Source of the DNA: a virus
DNA length: 62,146 bases
Virus record (IMG/VR): IMGVR_UViG_3300033183_000484
Span: 1 to 62,146 of that record
Direction: 5' to 3' (one strand)
A model generated the notes under the pieces. That model was given only the letters and a program-made list of their open reading frames with translations, did no database searches and had not been told where the DNA came from. Each line of letters starts with the position of its first letter. Position 1 is the stretch's first letter. The position numbers were made by a program, and so were the translations under genes. Of this stretch, positions 16,898 to 27,034 are shown one piece after another.

Positions 16898-16908
16898 GGG
16901 CCCGCTCC

Positions 16909-19410
16909 TCAAAAGTCAAAATCTGTTGTAATGCCACGTTTCAACTGGAAGCGATGGCTTGTGTAGTCCTGATAGTGACTTGTCTTGCCCACCCGCTCGC
17001 GCAGTTTCAGGAATACGTCTTGGTTGTTGAATTTGTCCGCCTCACGCGACAGCAGGAACTTCCGGGGCATTTCGCGCTCACGGGCGTTCTCAGAGGTGAA
17101 ATCAAACTGAAGGACATGCTCGTCTGAAATCAGCGTATCGTCGGCTGCATAGATACCCGCAACCAGCTCGCGCGCCTGCATCTTCTCGGAGACCGGTTGC
17201 GCTTGGTAGAAGATGACCGCCGTCTGCCCAGACGTGATCTGGCTGCGGCCAGATACGATGATCTGCACCTCAACCTGGTTCACATCCGCCTCGCGCTGTT
17301 TTCCGACGCGAATAACCGGGACCACGATTTCCTGCAGCGACGCACCGCCATGGACAAACCGGCTCCCTGACCCTTTGACCCGCAGGCGGTTGATCGAGTT
17401 CGGGATCAGGACATCGAGGTCGCCCGTGAGGCCCAGCTTGGCCGAGGTGAACTTCTTCATGCCCGCGGTTTCTTCGAGGCCGCGACCGATGACGAAGCGG
17501 CGATTGCGCAGCAGGATTTCTTCGCCCTTAGGATCAGCGACAGCGAAGTCGCTCTCATCAAGCGCTCGGTGCTGATAGAGGAAGCCATGGTCTGCCGTGA
17601 TCAGGATGTTCGAGAAGTTCGCCGACGTCAGTTTGCGGACAAGCTTGGTCAGTTCTTCGATTGCATCTTCCGCAGCCTTGGGCAGCTGGTCCTCGGTTTG
17701 CAGCTTGTCGCCGATCGCGTCGATAAGGTTGTGATAGATGTAAACCACGTCATTGTCACGGAAGAGCTCTTTGCCCTCATCGACCCGCATATCGAGCACA
17801 TCGCGTGCGGACAGAGCCTTCGCGCGGTCGCCTACACGTCCTGTTGCCAAAAGCTTCTCGCGCGCGGCAAGGCCCTGAGTGCTTTCGCCTCCCGAAAGTA
17901 CCGAGCCGCTGCCGTCAGATGCAAAAGACAGCTCCCTGTTCGGTAAAAGTGCCGCCATCCCGAGCTGTGTATAGCTGGGTAGCGCGCTGATCATGGGCTT
18001 CAGTTCCGCATCAAATCGGTTCAATGCTCGGATCCGGCGTAGGCATTCCTCGGCCACCTCGAAGCGCAGGGCATCCGAGATAATGACCACGACCTTCTGA
18101 TCTCGACGGCGGAACTCTGCAGCCTGTTCGACATAGAAAGCGCTCTGGCGTGCGTAGCCGGGGATTGTCCAATCGGTCAGTCCGGCAACCTGATCCTGCC
18201 AGGCGTCGTTCAGCTTCAAGAGGAAGCTATTGGTGTATCGGTTCTCGACCGCCTCGTAGAGTTCTGAAAGCAGCGAGGCATGGCCGCTCCGCTGCATATG
18301 GTAGATGAATTTGCGATAGAGCTGGTCGAGCTTGTACCAGCTGCTAACATACCGCTTCACCCCTTCCGCGGGGCTCGTCATCCCCAGGTTGGCCTCGGCC
18401 AGAGCCTGCTGGAATTCGGTGGCAAAGCCGATCGCCTGATAGATGTCCTCATAGGTGCCATACCAATGGCTTTGCCGGCGTTCGCGCACCCATTTCAGCA
18501 CCTCGGATGCGCTGACGGTTTGGGTCGACATCGCGTGCACCAACTGCCGGATGATGTGGCGGTCGATTTCCTCGAAATGGTCGACGGCCATCACCGCGCG
18601 GAAATCACGCTTGGACAAGTCTTCGGGGATCTTCAGCAAGCTCTGATAGCGCGCAGCCAGCGTCTCAAACGCTTCTTCCCAGTGGCGGTTGTTCTTCCAG
18701 CGCCGGAAAACCAGAAGCGCCTCGGCGTTCAGCTTACCATCCTCGCCCAGCGCTCGCAGATAGGCCGACTGGAAGAGCGCGATCGCGAAGTCTTCAAGAT
18801 CAGGCTGGTCCGGCTGATAACCATAAGCATTCCCAACCTGCTTCCAAAACACCTCAGTAAGGCCGGATCGCTCAATGAGCCGCATCGCATCTTCACGGCC
18901 CTCTGCTAATTCGCCCAAGAGCGCCTCGACAACCGTATCAAGCCCGCCCTCAGCACCAGCGCAAACCGCCAACATGCGCAGTCGAACCTGCGACTGGGTA
19001 TCTGCCGCATGCAAAAGCCGTTTCAGCTCCGCCACACGCGCCTTGGAGCGGTAGAACTCCATGTGATCACGCACGACGCTTTCGAACTGTGGCGGCAGGC
19101 CCAACTCACCCAGCCAGATGCCAGCTTGATCCGCCTTGAACACCGCCGTTGCCAATTGCAGGTCCAGAAGCCAGTTCGCCGCATTCCCGGGCTCTGGCCC
19201 ATCATGGAACACCAAAAACTTCGTTTTAGGCTCCTGCCGCAGCATCCGGTGCTTTAACCCGAACTGGTTGTTGGCGATCTCCACCTTGGTCACGCCCGAT
19301 AGCTCGACGTCGTCGAACTCCCCCCGCATGTCGCGCGCGGCGTCATACCAAAAGACGATGCGATGCTCGTCAAAAAGCCGTTCTAGACTGGCGGTGATCC
19401 GATCAGTCAT
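16909..19410 (-). CDS. pglZ: BREX protein PglZ (alkaline-phosphatase superfamily)
   Basis: This is an 833-residue protein. The PglZ domain is in the second half: VVVIISDALRFEVAEECLRR carries the metal-binding Asp, and ILITADHGFLYQHRALDE carries the DHG motif. The N-terminal half is the usual helical BREX extension. PglZ is essential for BREX, acting with PglX and BrxC; family members bind metal and can cleave nucleic acid or phosphodiester bonds in vitro. The gene overlaps pglX by eight bases and ends 12 bases before the brxL start, so translation is coupled. No damage is seen. Confidence 0.95.
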   Translation of the reverse strand: MTDRITASLERLFDEHRIVFWYDAARDMRGEFDDVELSGVTKVEIANNQFGLKHRMLRQEPKTKFLVFHDGPEPGNAANWLLDLQLATAVFKADQAGIWLGELGLPPQFESVVRDHMEFYRSKARVAELKRLLHAADTQSQVRLRMLAVCAGAEGGLDTVVEALLGELAEGREDAMRLIERSGLTEVFWKQVGNAYGYQPDQPDLEDFAIALFQSAYLRALGEDGKLNAEALLVFRRWKNNRHWEEAFETLAARYQSLLKIPEDLSKRDFRAVMAVDHFEEIDRHIIRQLVHAMSTQTVSASEVLKWVRERRQSHWYGTYEDIYQAIGFATEFQQALAEANLGMTSPAEGVKRYVSSWYKLDQLYRKFIYHMQRSGHASLLSELYEAVENRYTNSFLLKLNDAWQDQVAGLTDWTIPGYARQSAFYVEQAAEFRRRDQKVVVIISDALRFEVAEECLRRIRALNRFDAELKPMISALPSYTQLGMAALLPNRELSFASDGSGSVLSGGESTQGLAAREKLLATGRVGDRAKALSARDVLDMRVDEGKELFRDNDVVYIYHNLIDAIGDKLQTEDQLPKAAEDAIEELTKLVRKLTSANFSNILITADHGFLYQHRALDESDFAVADPKGEEILLRNRRFVIGRGLEETAGMKKFTSAKLGLTGDLDVLIPNSINRLRVKGSGSRFVHGGASLQEIVVPVIRVGKQREADVNQVEVQIIVSGRSQITSGQTAVIFYQAQPVSEKMQARELVAGIYAADDTLISDEHVLQFDFTSENAREREMPRKFLLSREADKFNNQDVFLKLRERVGKTSHYQDYTSHRFQLKRGITTDFDF

Positions 19411-22400
19411 CCTTTGCCTCCAGCCCGGGAATCTTCTTCAGTGCCTCGCCGAATTTCGGATAGTTCGCCTTCACGCCGTCATCGAGGTCGATCTCGATCT
19501 TGGCCTGCGCCAACGGGAAGACGACATCGAGCTCCCATTCGTTCAGCTCGTCGATCTGTTTGGCGATCACGGCCATGTCCTTCAGCGCCTTGGTGCGCTG
19601 GCCCTGGCTGGCGCTCGGATCGTCAGACAGCTTTTCAAGTCGGCCGCGCTCCGCTTCCAGCTTACTGATGAACTCGCGCAGGTAATCGTTGAGCAGCACG
19701 GACACCGTGTCGGGCCGATACCGGTGCATGTAAATGAGCGCGTTGAACGTCCCCTTGGGGCTCGAGAACATCCAGTAGATCGGGCGCTTCTTGTAGCGTT
19801 TGACGTGATCGGCGTAGAAATCCTTGGTGAACCACTTGCGGATGTCCTTGCCGAGCGCGTCCTCGATATAGCGCAAGTTCTCTTGGAAATGCGTCTCGCC
19901 GAAGGTCACGCGCAGGAACAGGCGGAAGCGTTCGGTGATGTCGTCAGGGAACCAATCGCCGTCAAGCACGGGAATGACGTTGTCCGCGTCCGGCATGAAG
20001 CTGGGCTCTGGGATGCGGGCAAGGTAATCTTCCAGCCGCTCGCCCTGATTGGCGAGGATCAGCCCCGGCGCGTCGAGGCTGTAGCGCCCGAACATGCAGC
20101 CCACGGCATAATGCAGGAACTCGGCCATGGTGTCGGCGCGCAGGCGGGTTTCGCGCTCACCTTCCGTGCCCTTCACGCCATAGCGATAGGCGGGGTTGCA
20201 GGTGAGGGTGATCTCTTCCAGCGGCACCTCGGGGGTCAGCTCGTCCTGCAGACCATAGGCGTCGATGAAGATGCGGTTGTTCTCTTCCTCAAGGGCCTGC
20301 ATCTCGTCTGTCATGGACTGCCAATGGGCGCGGAGCGTGGCATAGCTCTCCGCCAGCGTCTCGCCACGATGATCGGGCGAGAGCAGCGGGAGCGTGGTGA
20401 AATCCCAAGAGGTTTCATAGGCGTCCCAGTCGGATTTCGCCAATTCAACCAAATCAGAAACGGTGGCCCCGCCACTTGAAGGTTCAATAAACGGAAGTTT
20501 GGCTATTGTCCCAGAATTGTAGTCCAAGGTGGGCGCAAGGAAGGTGAGCAAGTGATTTGCGACCTTAGAATTTGTCATCGCGATAATGGATCGCCGAATC
20601 GCTTCATCTTCGTGAAAAATGCATTGCCCCTTAGTGTCGAATACAAAGCCTGGCTCATTCCACCTCATTGATATGCTGCCAATTGTAAGGGCTGACCAGG
20701 TCACAGACGGTTTGAAATAGTGTCTTATGTTCTTGATCGTGCGAGTTGGGCTGCCGTACAGTTCTGCAGCAAACTCCAGCAGTTCTTTGCCGTCGTTTTC
20801 CCAGTTTACAACGACAAAGTTGTTGCCGAACCAGCGTCGAAAAGGTCCACCCTTATTGTAAGGAAACCATTTCTTTTGTGACTGTCTGGCCGATACGTGG
20901 TTCTTGTGACCAAAGCCAATGCGGCATGACTGCACCTCATGCCAGTTTCGCAAGAAGCGATCGTTGTCGCTTGTCGCCAACCCTTGGCGAGGGGCGGATA
21001 CATCTCCGAGTTTCTCTCCCTTCTCGAATACCTCCTGGACGTTGCTAGAGGCCCAATAGGCAATCGGTTGACTGGGGATTTTCTCAAATTGCAGAGCAGA
21101 TGCGGTGTATTTATAAGTGCAGCCTTCGTTCTGAATTCCTTCTCTTAGCTTTATGGGCTGTGTCGATGCGCCCCAAAACTCTTGAAGATCAAAGTAAACT
21201 CCCGACGCAGATCGATCCGCAGTTTTTCGCAAGCAGAAGCAACAAATTGGCACTGCTGCTGACTCAAAAAATGAATGATACTGTGGGCGTACAAGAGAGG
21301 TAATTGAAAAGCGGCTCAGGATCTCAGTTCTAAGAGCCTCAAACGATGCAATGAACATCCAAACAAACGGTGTCATTAGCCCAACCAACGCCTTGTCTGT
21401 TGACAATTTATCGATCCTAAGCATGAAGCAGGAAAACAAGTCTCCTTTTGCGAGACCAAACTCCGATTTTGCAAAATCAGCTAGCCGACCATTCATCCCT
21501 TTCCCGCCCATATACGGCGGGTTGGCCACCACCACGTGATACTTCGGCGACAGCGCCTCGGCCATGCGCAGCACAGCCACGACGCGCGCCTGCACGTCCT
21601 TCAGCAGCAGGTCCGCGCCGAAATCCCGCGCCTCGACCACCCGTAGCGTCTCGGCAGGATCGCGGAGTTTCGGCACGATCAGCGAGCCGAAGTTCTTGGC
21701 CTGCTCGAACTGGCCCAGCGTCTCGCGCAGCTCATCGGTGAACAGATCCTTGCCCACCACTGCGGCCACGTCCTGCATCTCGGCAGGCGTAAAGCTCACA
21801 TCCTGCAACACGCAGATGTCAGGCTTTGCCTCCATCCGCAGAAACCGCCGCCGCCCCAGCTTCGCCGTCGCCTTCATCGCCAGCGCAAAGGCCGCCAGTG
21901 CCCCCGCGCGGTCGTCGATCTCGACCCCCGTCAGGTTGTGCGTCAGGATCAGCGCAGGGATCTCGGTCGCGTCATATCCCTCCTCCTCGTAGATGGCGTA
22001 GAGCAGGTCAAAGGCATAGGTCAGCATGTGCCCCGAGCCCGCCGCCGGATCGCAGATGCGGATCTCTTCGGGGCGGGTGATCTTCAGGAAGTCCGTCTCA
22101 GGCTCTTCCGGCGCGATGTAATAGTCCATACGCTCGGCCAGCTTCGACCCAGGACGGTTCAGCAGCCAGAGCCGCCCCAGCGAGTTCTCCACCAGGTAGC
22201 GGACGATCCAGTGAGGGGTGAAGAGCTGCGTCGCGGCGGGGATGTTCTCGGCCGTGATCTTCTGGTTCTTCTTCAGCCCCGCGAAGACCTGGTCTTTCTT
22301 CTCCGAGATGTAGAACTGGTAGAGCCAGCCGATGATCTCGACGTCCTGACATGCGTCCTCGGTCATAACCATGCGCAGTTCGGCCAAGATCGAAGTTTGC

Positions 22401-22906
22401 GACAGCAAATCTTCGGGCATCAGCAGTTCGGTGTAGTCATCCAGCTCCTCGAACAGGAAGGGCATCGGCCCGTGCCACTGGTTGCAAGCATGCACCAGAA
22501 GCTGTCGGTAAGCTTCCCCCTGCGGATCAGAGGACGGCGTGCGGCCATCAAGCAGCGCCGCGATGCTGCCGGGCGCGCCATCGGGCAGGTTACCCGCCAT
22601 CGCCTCGGCAAGAATTTCTGGCCGTGTTTGCCCTTCTGCTGGGGATACAACACCAACCGTCGTGTAGCCATTGGCATCCATGAAACGCAGTGCGGTGAAA
22701 CGGTTGAACCAGGTGTAGGCCACCTGCTCGATCATCTGCACCTTGCCATCCCGCGCGATCGCAGTATCAAGCTCTTTCATCGCCTGCGGATGCTCCCGCC
22801 GCGCGGGCGAGGCCGGATCAAGCACAAGATCAAGCTTGGAGCGGACCTGATCGATCAGCAGATTTCGGGCCGCTTGGGCAAACTTCTTCAGCGCGTTCGT
22901 GTCCAT
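19403..22906 (-). CDS. pglX: BREX adenine-specific DNA methyltransferase PglX
   Basis: This 1,167-residue protein shows motif I as CDPAAGSGHMLTYAFDLLY and motif IV as NPPYMGGKG, the N6-adenine class seen in type I BREX. The C-terminal half (about 600-1167) is the target recognition and BREX-specific part. PglX methylates the host BREX site and is needed for defence. A drop in GC content near 20,500-21,450, inside the target-recognition region, is consistent with domain exchange. The ATG overlaps the brxC stop (TGATG). The frame is intact throughout. Confidence 0.95.
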   Translation of the reverse strand: MDTNALKKFAQAARNLLIDQVRSKLDLVLDPASPARREHPQAMKELDTAIARDGKVQMIEQVAYTWFNRFTALRFMDANGYTTVGVVSPAEGQTRPEILAEAMAGNLPDGAPGSIAALLDGRTPSSDPQGEAYRQLLVHACNQWHGPMPFLFEELDDYTELLMPEDLLSQTSILAELRMVMTEDACQDVEIIGWLYQFYISEKKDQVFAGLKKNQKITAENIPAATQLFTPHWIVRYLVENSLGRLWLLNRPGSKLAERMDYYIAPEEPETDFLKITRPEEIRICDPAAGSGHMLTYAFDLLYAIYEEEGYDATEIPALILTHNLTGVEIDDRAGALAAFALAMKATAKLGRRRFLRMEAKPDICVLQDVSFTPAEMQDVAAVVGKDLFTDELRETLGQFEQAKNFGSLIVPKLRDPAETLRVVEARDFGADLLLKDVQARVVAVLRMAEALSPKYHVVVANPPYMGGKGMNGRLADFAKSEFGLAKGDLFSCFMLRIDKLSTDKALVGLMTPFVWMFIASFEALRTEILSRFSITSLVRPQYHSFFESAAVPICCFCLRKTADRSASGVYFDLQEFWGASTQPIKLREGIQNEGCTYKYTASALQFEKIPSQPIAYWASSNVQEVFEKGEKLGDVSAPRQGLATSDNDRFLRNWHEVQSCRIGFGHKNHVSARQSQKKWFPYNKGGPFRRWFGNNFVVVNWENDGKELLEFAAELYGSPTRTIKNIRHYFKPSVTWSALTIGSISMRWNEPGFVFDTKGQCIFHEDEAIRRSIIAMTNSKVANHLLTFLAPTLDYNSGTIAKLPFIEPSSGGATVSDLVELAKSDWDAYETSWDFTTLPLLSPDHRGETLAESYATLRAHWQSMTDEMQALEEENNRIFIDAYGLQDELTPEVPLEEITLTCNPAYRYGVKGTEGERETRLRADTMAEFLHYAVGCMFGRYSLDAPGLILANQGERLEDYLARIPEPSFMPDADNVIPVLDGDWFPDDITERFRLFLRVTFGETHFQENLRYIEDALGKDIRKWFTKDFYADHVKRYKKRPIYWMFSSPKGTFNALIYMHRYRPDTVSVLLNDYLREFISKLEAERGRLEKLSDDPSASQGQRTKALKDMAVIAKQIDELNEWELDVVFPLAQAKIEIDLDDGVKANYPKFGEALKKIPGLEAKDD

Positions 22907-23328
22907 CAGACAATCACCTTCTTGCCCGAACGGATCTGCTCCAGCAGGGTCTTTTTCATTTCTTGGACGTATTGTTCGACGTCAGCCTCTTCGGTCAGGT
23001 AAGGCTTGGTGAAACCCACCTTGATTTCGGAAGCGTTGACATAGGTCGGCTGCGGCGCGGGTGCCGGGTCTTCGCCCATTCCGGGGTTCGGTTGCGCCGG
23101 CGCTGCAGGCCGGCTGAGTCGCTCAACCTCTGCCAAAATGCGTGGCAACAGGTCGAGCTTTGCGCCATTCGCCCGATCGCGCAGGATCGGGATCATCTTG
23201 ACGCTGTCGAGCCCGGATTTGTGGCTGTCGATGTTACGCTTGATGTGGGCTTGGTCGTCTGCCGATAGCGCTTGAAACTCGGGCGTCTGTGTGACCTTGG
23301 CCGCGCAGTCCTCTACCGCCGCGATCAC
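22906..23328 (-). CDS. brxC: C-terminal remainder of BrxC after an in-frame amber codon
   Basis: This 140-residue frame (GTG start at 23,328) is not a separate gene by content: EIKVGFTKPYLTEEADVEQY near its end is the conserved C-terminus of BrxC. It is in the same frame as the upstream brxC part, and the 28 codons between them are open apart from the single TAG. Translation from the GTG could give a separate C-terminal fragment, but no good ribosome site is evident. Confidence 0.7.
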   Translation of the reverse strand: MIAAVEDCAAKVTQTPEFQALSADDQAHIKRNIDSHKSGLDSVKMIPILRDRANGAKLDLLPRILAEVERLSRPAAPAQPNPGMGEDPAPAPQPTYVNASEIKVGFTKPYLTEEADVEQYVQEMKKTLLEQIRSGKKVIV

Positions 23329-23412
23329 AGCTTTGCGTTCTTCAAGTACGGTCAGCTCTACGCGGTCTTTCAGCCCATAGAGATCGGATTTCAGGGACTG
23401 GATTGCCGTGCC

Positions 23413-26400
23413 CTAATAGCAAGCGGGATCCGCCAAGGCGCGGGCCAGCGCCTCTCCCGCCGCCGCATCCACATAGGAGATGTTCGCTTCCTGATCGCGC
23501 AGGAATTCGCGCGCATCGTCATAGATCTCGCGCTGGGCGCCGCCCATGAAACTGCGGATTTTGTCGAGGACTTCCTCCTTGGCGTCGAGCAGGTCATCTT
23601 CCTGTGCCGCAGGCTCGGTGATGTACCAAGTGGCGGGCTTACCCACCATTGCGACAATCTTTGTCGCCAAGGGTTCGAGCGCCACGACAAACGGATACTG
23701 CGCTTTCTGGGCCTGCATCTTACCCAGATCTTCTGACAGAGTCCGCGTGCTCTCCAACCATTCCGCGCCGATCGTCCGCGCGTCAGTCCCATCCGATGGC
23801 AAGTCAAACAGCTCCTTGTAGAGCTCTTTCGCCTTCCGGATCTGGGCAGAGGTGAACTCGGTCTGCGGGGTAAGCAGGATATTGGCCAGGGCATGGCTGT
23901 TGTTCAGCGCCTTGGCGAGTTCTGCACGCTCAAGCACAGTGCCGTCCGAGCGGGCTTCCAGCTTACCTTTGCCGGAGAGACTGGCAGCGAGGCACAAAAT
24001 AGCTGTCGTCGGCCAGCCATAGGGTTTGCCACCAAAGCGTTCAGTGAGATATTTGACCGAGACCTTCACGCCGTTGCGGGCCTGCGACTGGACGTAGTTC
24101 AGAACATCCTGCTCGGCCTCTGTCAGCCCTTCGCCATTATTGCCGAAAAGCCCGCTTTCGGGCGTTGCCGCCTTGAGGATGTCTGCCTCGGCATAGGTTA
24201 CGCCTCGCAGCATCGGCAAGTTGACATAGACCTTGTCAACAAGGCCCTGGAAGCCTTTCACGATCCGATCCTGGGGCTCCTCCCCACCAATGTCGAGCTC
24301 ATCGCCCCGCACGAACATCCGCGCCTCCGCCATGAGCTTACGCAGGCGCAATTCGAGGTCCTTGGAGCGCCGGCTGTTTTGATCCCCCTTTTCGGCCACG
24401 ATGCGATCACGGCCCGGCTGCTGGGAACCCGCACGCGCTTGGCGGATGAATTTGTCCGTCTGTTTGAAGAGCGTCAAATCGCGGATGAACCGCACATCCG
24501 GCTGCAACACCACCGCCAGTTCTTCACGGCTCATGTTCCGCATGCGGACAGCTTCAGGTGATGCCACATCATCGTTAAACGGACTGATCACGTTGATGGA
24601 GAGTTCGTACTCCCGGCCCAAAAGGTGGTCATCGAGCTTGCGGCTGAAGCTGTATTCGTTGCCAGTGGTCAGGTGCTTGATCTTGCGGTGACGCAGGATC
24701 GTATCGAACGCCAGCGTCTCCATTTCCTTGGAAAGCTCTGAGGGGTCGACATCCAGCGCCTTGATTTCCGCTTCGACGTCTTTTTCTTCGTTCGTCAGGA
24801 ACTCATAGACCTCGCCATTGCGCTGAATGAGCGTGTTGCGCTCAAGGAAGGACAGCGCCTCCTCGATCTTGCGCCGCTGCTTGACCTGATCGGTGTCGAA
24901 CTCGGAGAGCAGCAGCACGCTGATGTTGCGCACCGTCGGCTTGAACTCCTTGACGTATTTCACAAGGAAGAGGGCCTTAAGGACACGGACCGCGAAGGGG
25001 TCGATGTCCTGGATTTCCTTCTCGGCAATCTGGATTGACTGCTGGACGGCGGATTTCAGTGCCGTACGGATGCCCTCGAACATGAGATCAAAGGTGGCAA
25101 GACCACCCACAGGTTGGTCTGCCATCTTCTTGGCGACCTCTTGGAACACGCCCAGCATTGAGCGTTCGCCGACCGAGCTGTGCTTTCCCTCAAAGGCGTT
25201 GTGCTGCGAGAGCGACGTGATCGCCATCTGGAACAGCATGTATTGATACGGAGGGAACGGGTAGCTCGAGACGAAATGGGCACGCCCATCAAAGTTCTTC
25301 AGCTTGATCGACCCGTCCGTGAAATCAAACAGGGTCTTGAGGTTGTTCTCCTCGCGGTCGTGCAAGTTGCCAAGCCGCACCTGGCCTTCGTCTGTCTTCG
25401 ACAGAAGGCGGCGCTGGATGACCTCAGCCACATCAGCCGAGTTCAGCGGCATCTTCACACCGAAGCGTGCCATGATCTTCGAGAAGTCCTGCGACTGAAA
25501 CGCCTTCCCGTCCCCGATGATGGCTTCCATGTCCTGCTGTGAGGTCACGATGACCCAGGCCTGGCCTTTGCACTTCGTGTTCAGGCTTTCGGCAATCGTC
25601 TGCAGGTTCGTCATCAGCTTGACGTTTTCGGCTATGTACTGGCCTACCTCGTCCACGAAGAAGTTCAGCCGGAACTTCGGTGCCTGCTTATCTATCCAAG
25701 CCTTCACCTTGTTGGCAAAGTCCTCGATCGAAACGCGGGTGTCGGCGCGGTACTGGCCCAGAATGTCTGCGGCATCTGCCGGATCGCCGCCTGTCACGGA
25801 AGCAAAAGCCGTGGCGATATTTTTGCGCTCGAGCGCTGCCTGTTCACGGCCGCGCTCCCAAGGCTTACCGGCAGCGGCCGCATAGGCATCCTTAAACGCT
25901 GCCAGCTGGTCGCGATCATCAAGGTCGCGCTCAAACTGCGCGATATGGGGCAGCTTGCCGTAATAGCCGCAGGCCTCGTCAAAGACCTTTTGGAACACGG
26001 AAAGCAGTGCATCGACATCGGTCTTGGAGATAACATCCGCCTTCTGGTCGATGTTGAACAGGATCGACTTTGACGGCACGGAAACTGCCTTGCGCAACGC
26101 GCCCAAAAGCATGGGCTGATCGGTCAGCTTCTCTTCGAAAATGTCAAAGGCCCGCGTGCCGTCGACTTCCCGGTTTTCCATGAGAAGGGCGAGCATCTTC
26201 AGCAGGTGCGACTTACCCGAGCCAAAGAAACCAGAAATCCAGACCCCATTGGCGGTGTCATAATTGTTGTAGGCATCAAGGAAGGTCTCGAGGCGTTTAC
26301 CGATTTCATCGGTGATGACGTACTCGTCGAGCTCGATGCGCAGGCTCGCTTCATCGTCGGCCTTGATCACGCCATCAATTGGGCGGTCAACGGGCTTGGC

Positions 26401-26427
26401 GAAAATGTTTCTCAGAGCAGTGGTCAT
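23413..26427 (-). CDS. brxC: BREX ATPase BrxC, ends early at TAG (1,004 residues)
   Basis: BrxC (DUF6079 / PglY-like P-loop ATPase) carries Walker A at about residue 64-73 (GFFGSGKSH) and a following AAA-type core with NFFVDEVGQYIAE as a Walker B-type segment. Family members are usually near 1,200 residues. The frame here stops after LADPACY at a TAG (23,413-23,415). Reading through it gives a total of 1,173 residues, the expected length. The gene lies between brxB and pglX in normal type I order. As it stands, the last 168 residues are lost unless the amber codon is read through or is a sequencing error, so BREX may be inactive or reduced. Confidence 0.85.
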   Translation of the reverse strand: MTTALRNIFAKPVDRPIDGVIKADDEASLRIELDEYVITDEIGKRLETFLDAYNNYDTANGVWISGFFGSGKSHLLKMLALLMENREVDGTRAFDIFEEKLTDQPMLLGALRKAVSVPSKSILFNIDQKADVISKTDVDALLSVFQKVFDEACGYYGKLPHIAQFERDLDDRDQLAAFKDAYAAAAGKPWERGREQAALERKNIATAFASVTGGDPADAADILGQYRADTRVSIEDFANKVKAWIDKQAPKFRLNFFVDEVGQYIAENVKLMTNLQTIAESLNTKCKGQAWVIVTSQQDMEAIIGDGKAFQSQDFSKIMARFGVKMPLNSADVAEVIQRRLLSKTDEGQVRLGNLHDREENNLKTLFDFTDGSIKLKNFDGRAHFVSSYPFPPYQYMLFQMAITSLSQHNAFEGKHSSVGERSMLGVFQEVAKKMADQPVGGLATFDLMFEGIRTALKSAVQQSIQIAEKEIQDIDPFAVRVLKALFLVKYVKEFKPTVRNISVLLLSEFDTDQVKQRRKIEEALSFLERNTLIQRNGEVYEFLTNEEKDVEAEIKALDVDPSELSKEMETLAFDTILRHRKIKHLTTGNEYSFSRKLDDHLLGREYELSINVISPFNDDVASPEAVRMRNMSREELAVVLQPDVRFIRDLTLFKQTDKFIRQARAGSQQPGRDRIVAEKGDQNSRRSKDLELRLRKLMAEARMFVRGDELDIGGEEPQDRIVKGFQGLVDKVYVNLPMLRGVTYAEADILKAATPESGLFGNNGEGLTEAEQDVLNYVQSQARNGVKVSVKYLTERFGGKPYGWPTTAILCLAASLSGKGKLEARSDGTVLERAELAKALNNSHALANILLTPQTEFTSAQIRKAKELYKELFDLPSDGTDARTIGAEWLESTRTLSEDLGKMQAQKAQYPFVVALEPLATKIVAMVGKPATWYITEPAAQEDDLLDAKEEVLDKIRSFMGGAQREIYDDAREFLRDQEANISYVDAAAGEALARALADPACY

Positions 26428-26431
26428 CGGG

Positions 26432-27034
26432 TCAGACCTCGTAGTTCAGAATGTTAAAAGCGCGGTAATATTTGTCGTCATGCAGCAGCCCAAAGAGATC
26501 GAGGGATCCCCCCGTCGCTGTAGAGTGGGTGTAGCTGCCGGGAAAGAACAGGACCGTCGGCTTGTCCTTGGCGGTGCTCTGCAGGTTGTTGAGCACATTG
26601 TGCGAGCGGATGTACGGGTAGACCTCGCCCACGCCAGATAGGAAAATCACGTCATGCGGCTGGGCGGCGATCGCTTCCGCAATTTTCGGGATTAGGTGCT
26701 CATGGACATCGAGAACACCCTGCAGCAGCTCGCGCAGTTCTGACTTTTCCATGTCAGGCTCTGCAGCCAGGACATCCTCTAGGATGCCCCGCTCTTCCAG
26801 GAGCCCGAGCGAAATGTCGTATAGGTTGAGATCGAGCGCGGTCACGCCCGCATGCGCCATCCGCTCAATCAGGTCGAGCCGGTCCTCGATCATCGTCAGG
26901 CCTTCTTCGGCCGGAAACGGGCAGATGAAAAACGGCACTTCATTGCCCAGTCCCTGTTTCGTCAGGAAGCGCTCGCTGGTAATGACCCGATACAGGTGCT
27001 CGGCGCGTTCTTTGCGCGTCAATTGCAGGCTCAC
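26432..27034 (-). CDS. brxB: BREX protein BrxB (DUF1788)
   Basis: This 200-residue protein starts at a GTG that overlaps the brxA stop. It has the DUF1788 pattern, including VPFFICPFPAEEGLTMIEDRLD, DLNLYDISLGLLEERG and the end LFFPGSYTHS...ALNILNYEV-like segment. BrxB is a conserved core component of type I BREX with no known enzymatic activity. It lies in the usual place between brxA and brxC, four bases before the brxC start. Confidence 0.95.
   Translation of the reverse strand: MSLQLTRKERAEHLYRVITSERFLTKQGLGNEVPFFICPFPAEEGLTMIEDRLDLIERMAHAGVTALDLNLYDISLGLLEERGILEDVLAAEPDMEKSELRELLQGVLDVHEHLIPKIAEAIAAQPHDVIFLSGVGEVYPYIRSHNVLNNLQSTAKDKPTVLFFPGSYTHSTATGGSLDLFGLLHDDKYYRAFNILNYEV

Noticed and set aside
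19136-20479. Long plus-strand frames opposite the BREX genes (also at 21,938-23,002)
   Set aside because: They mirror pglZ, pglX and brxC codon structure and show no domain features.
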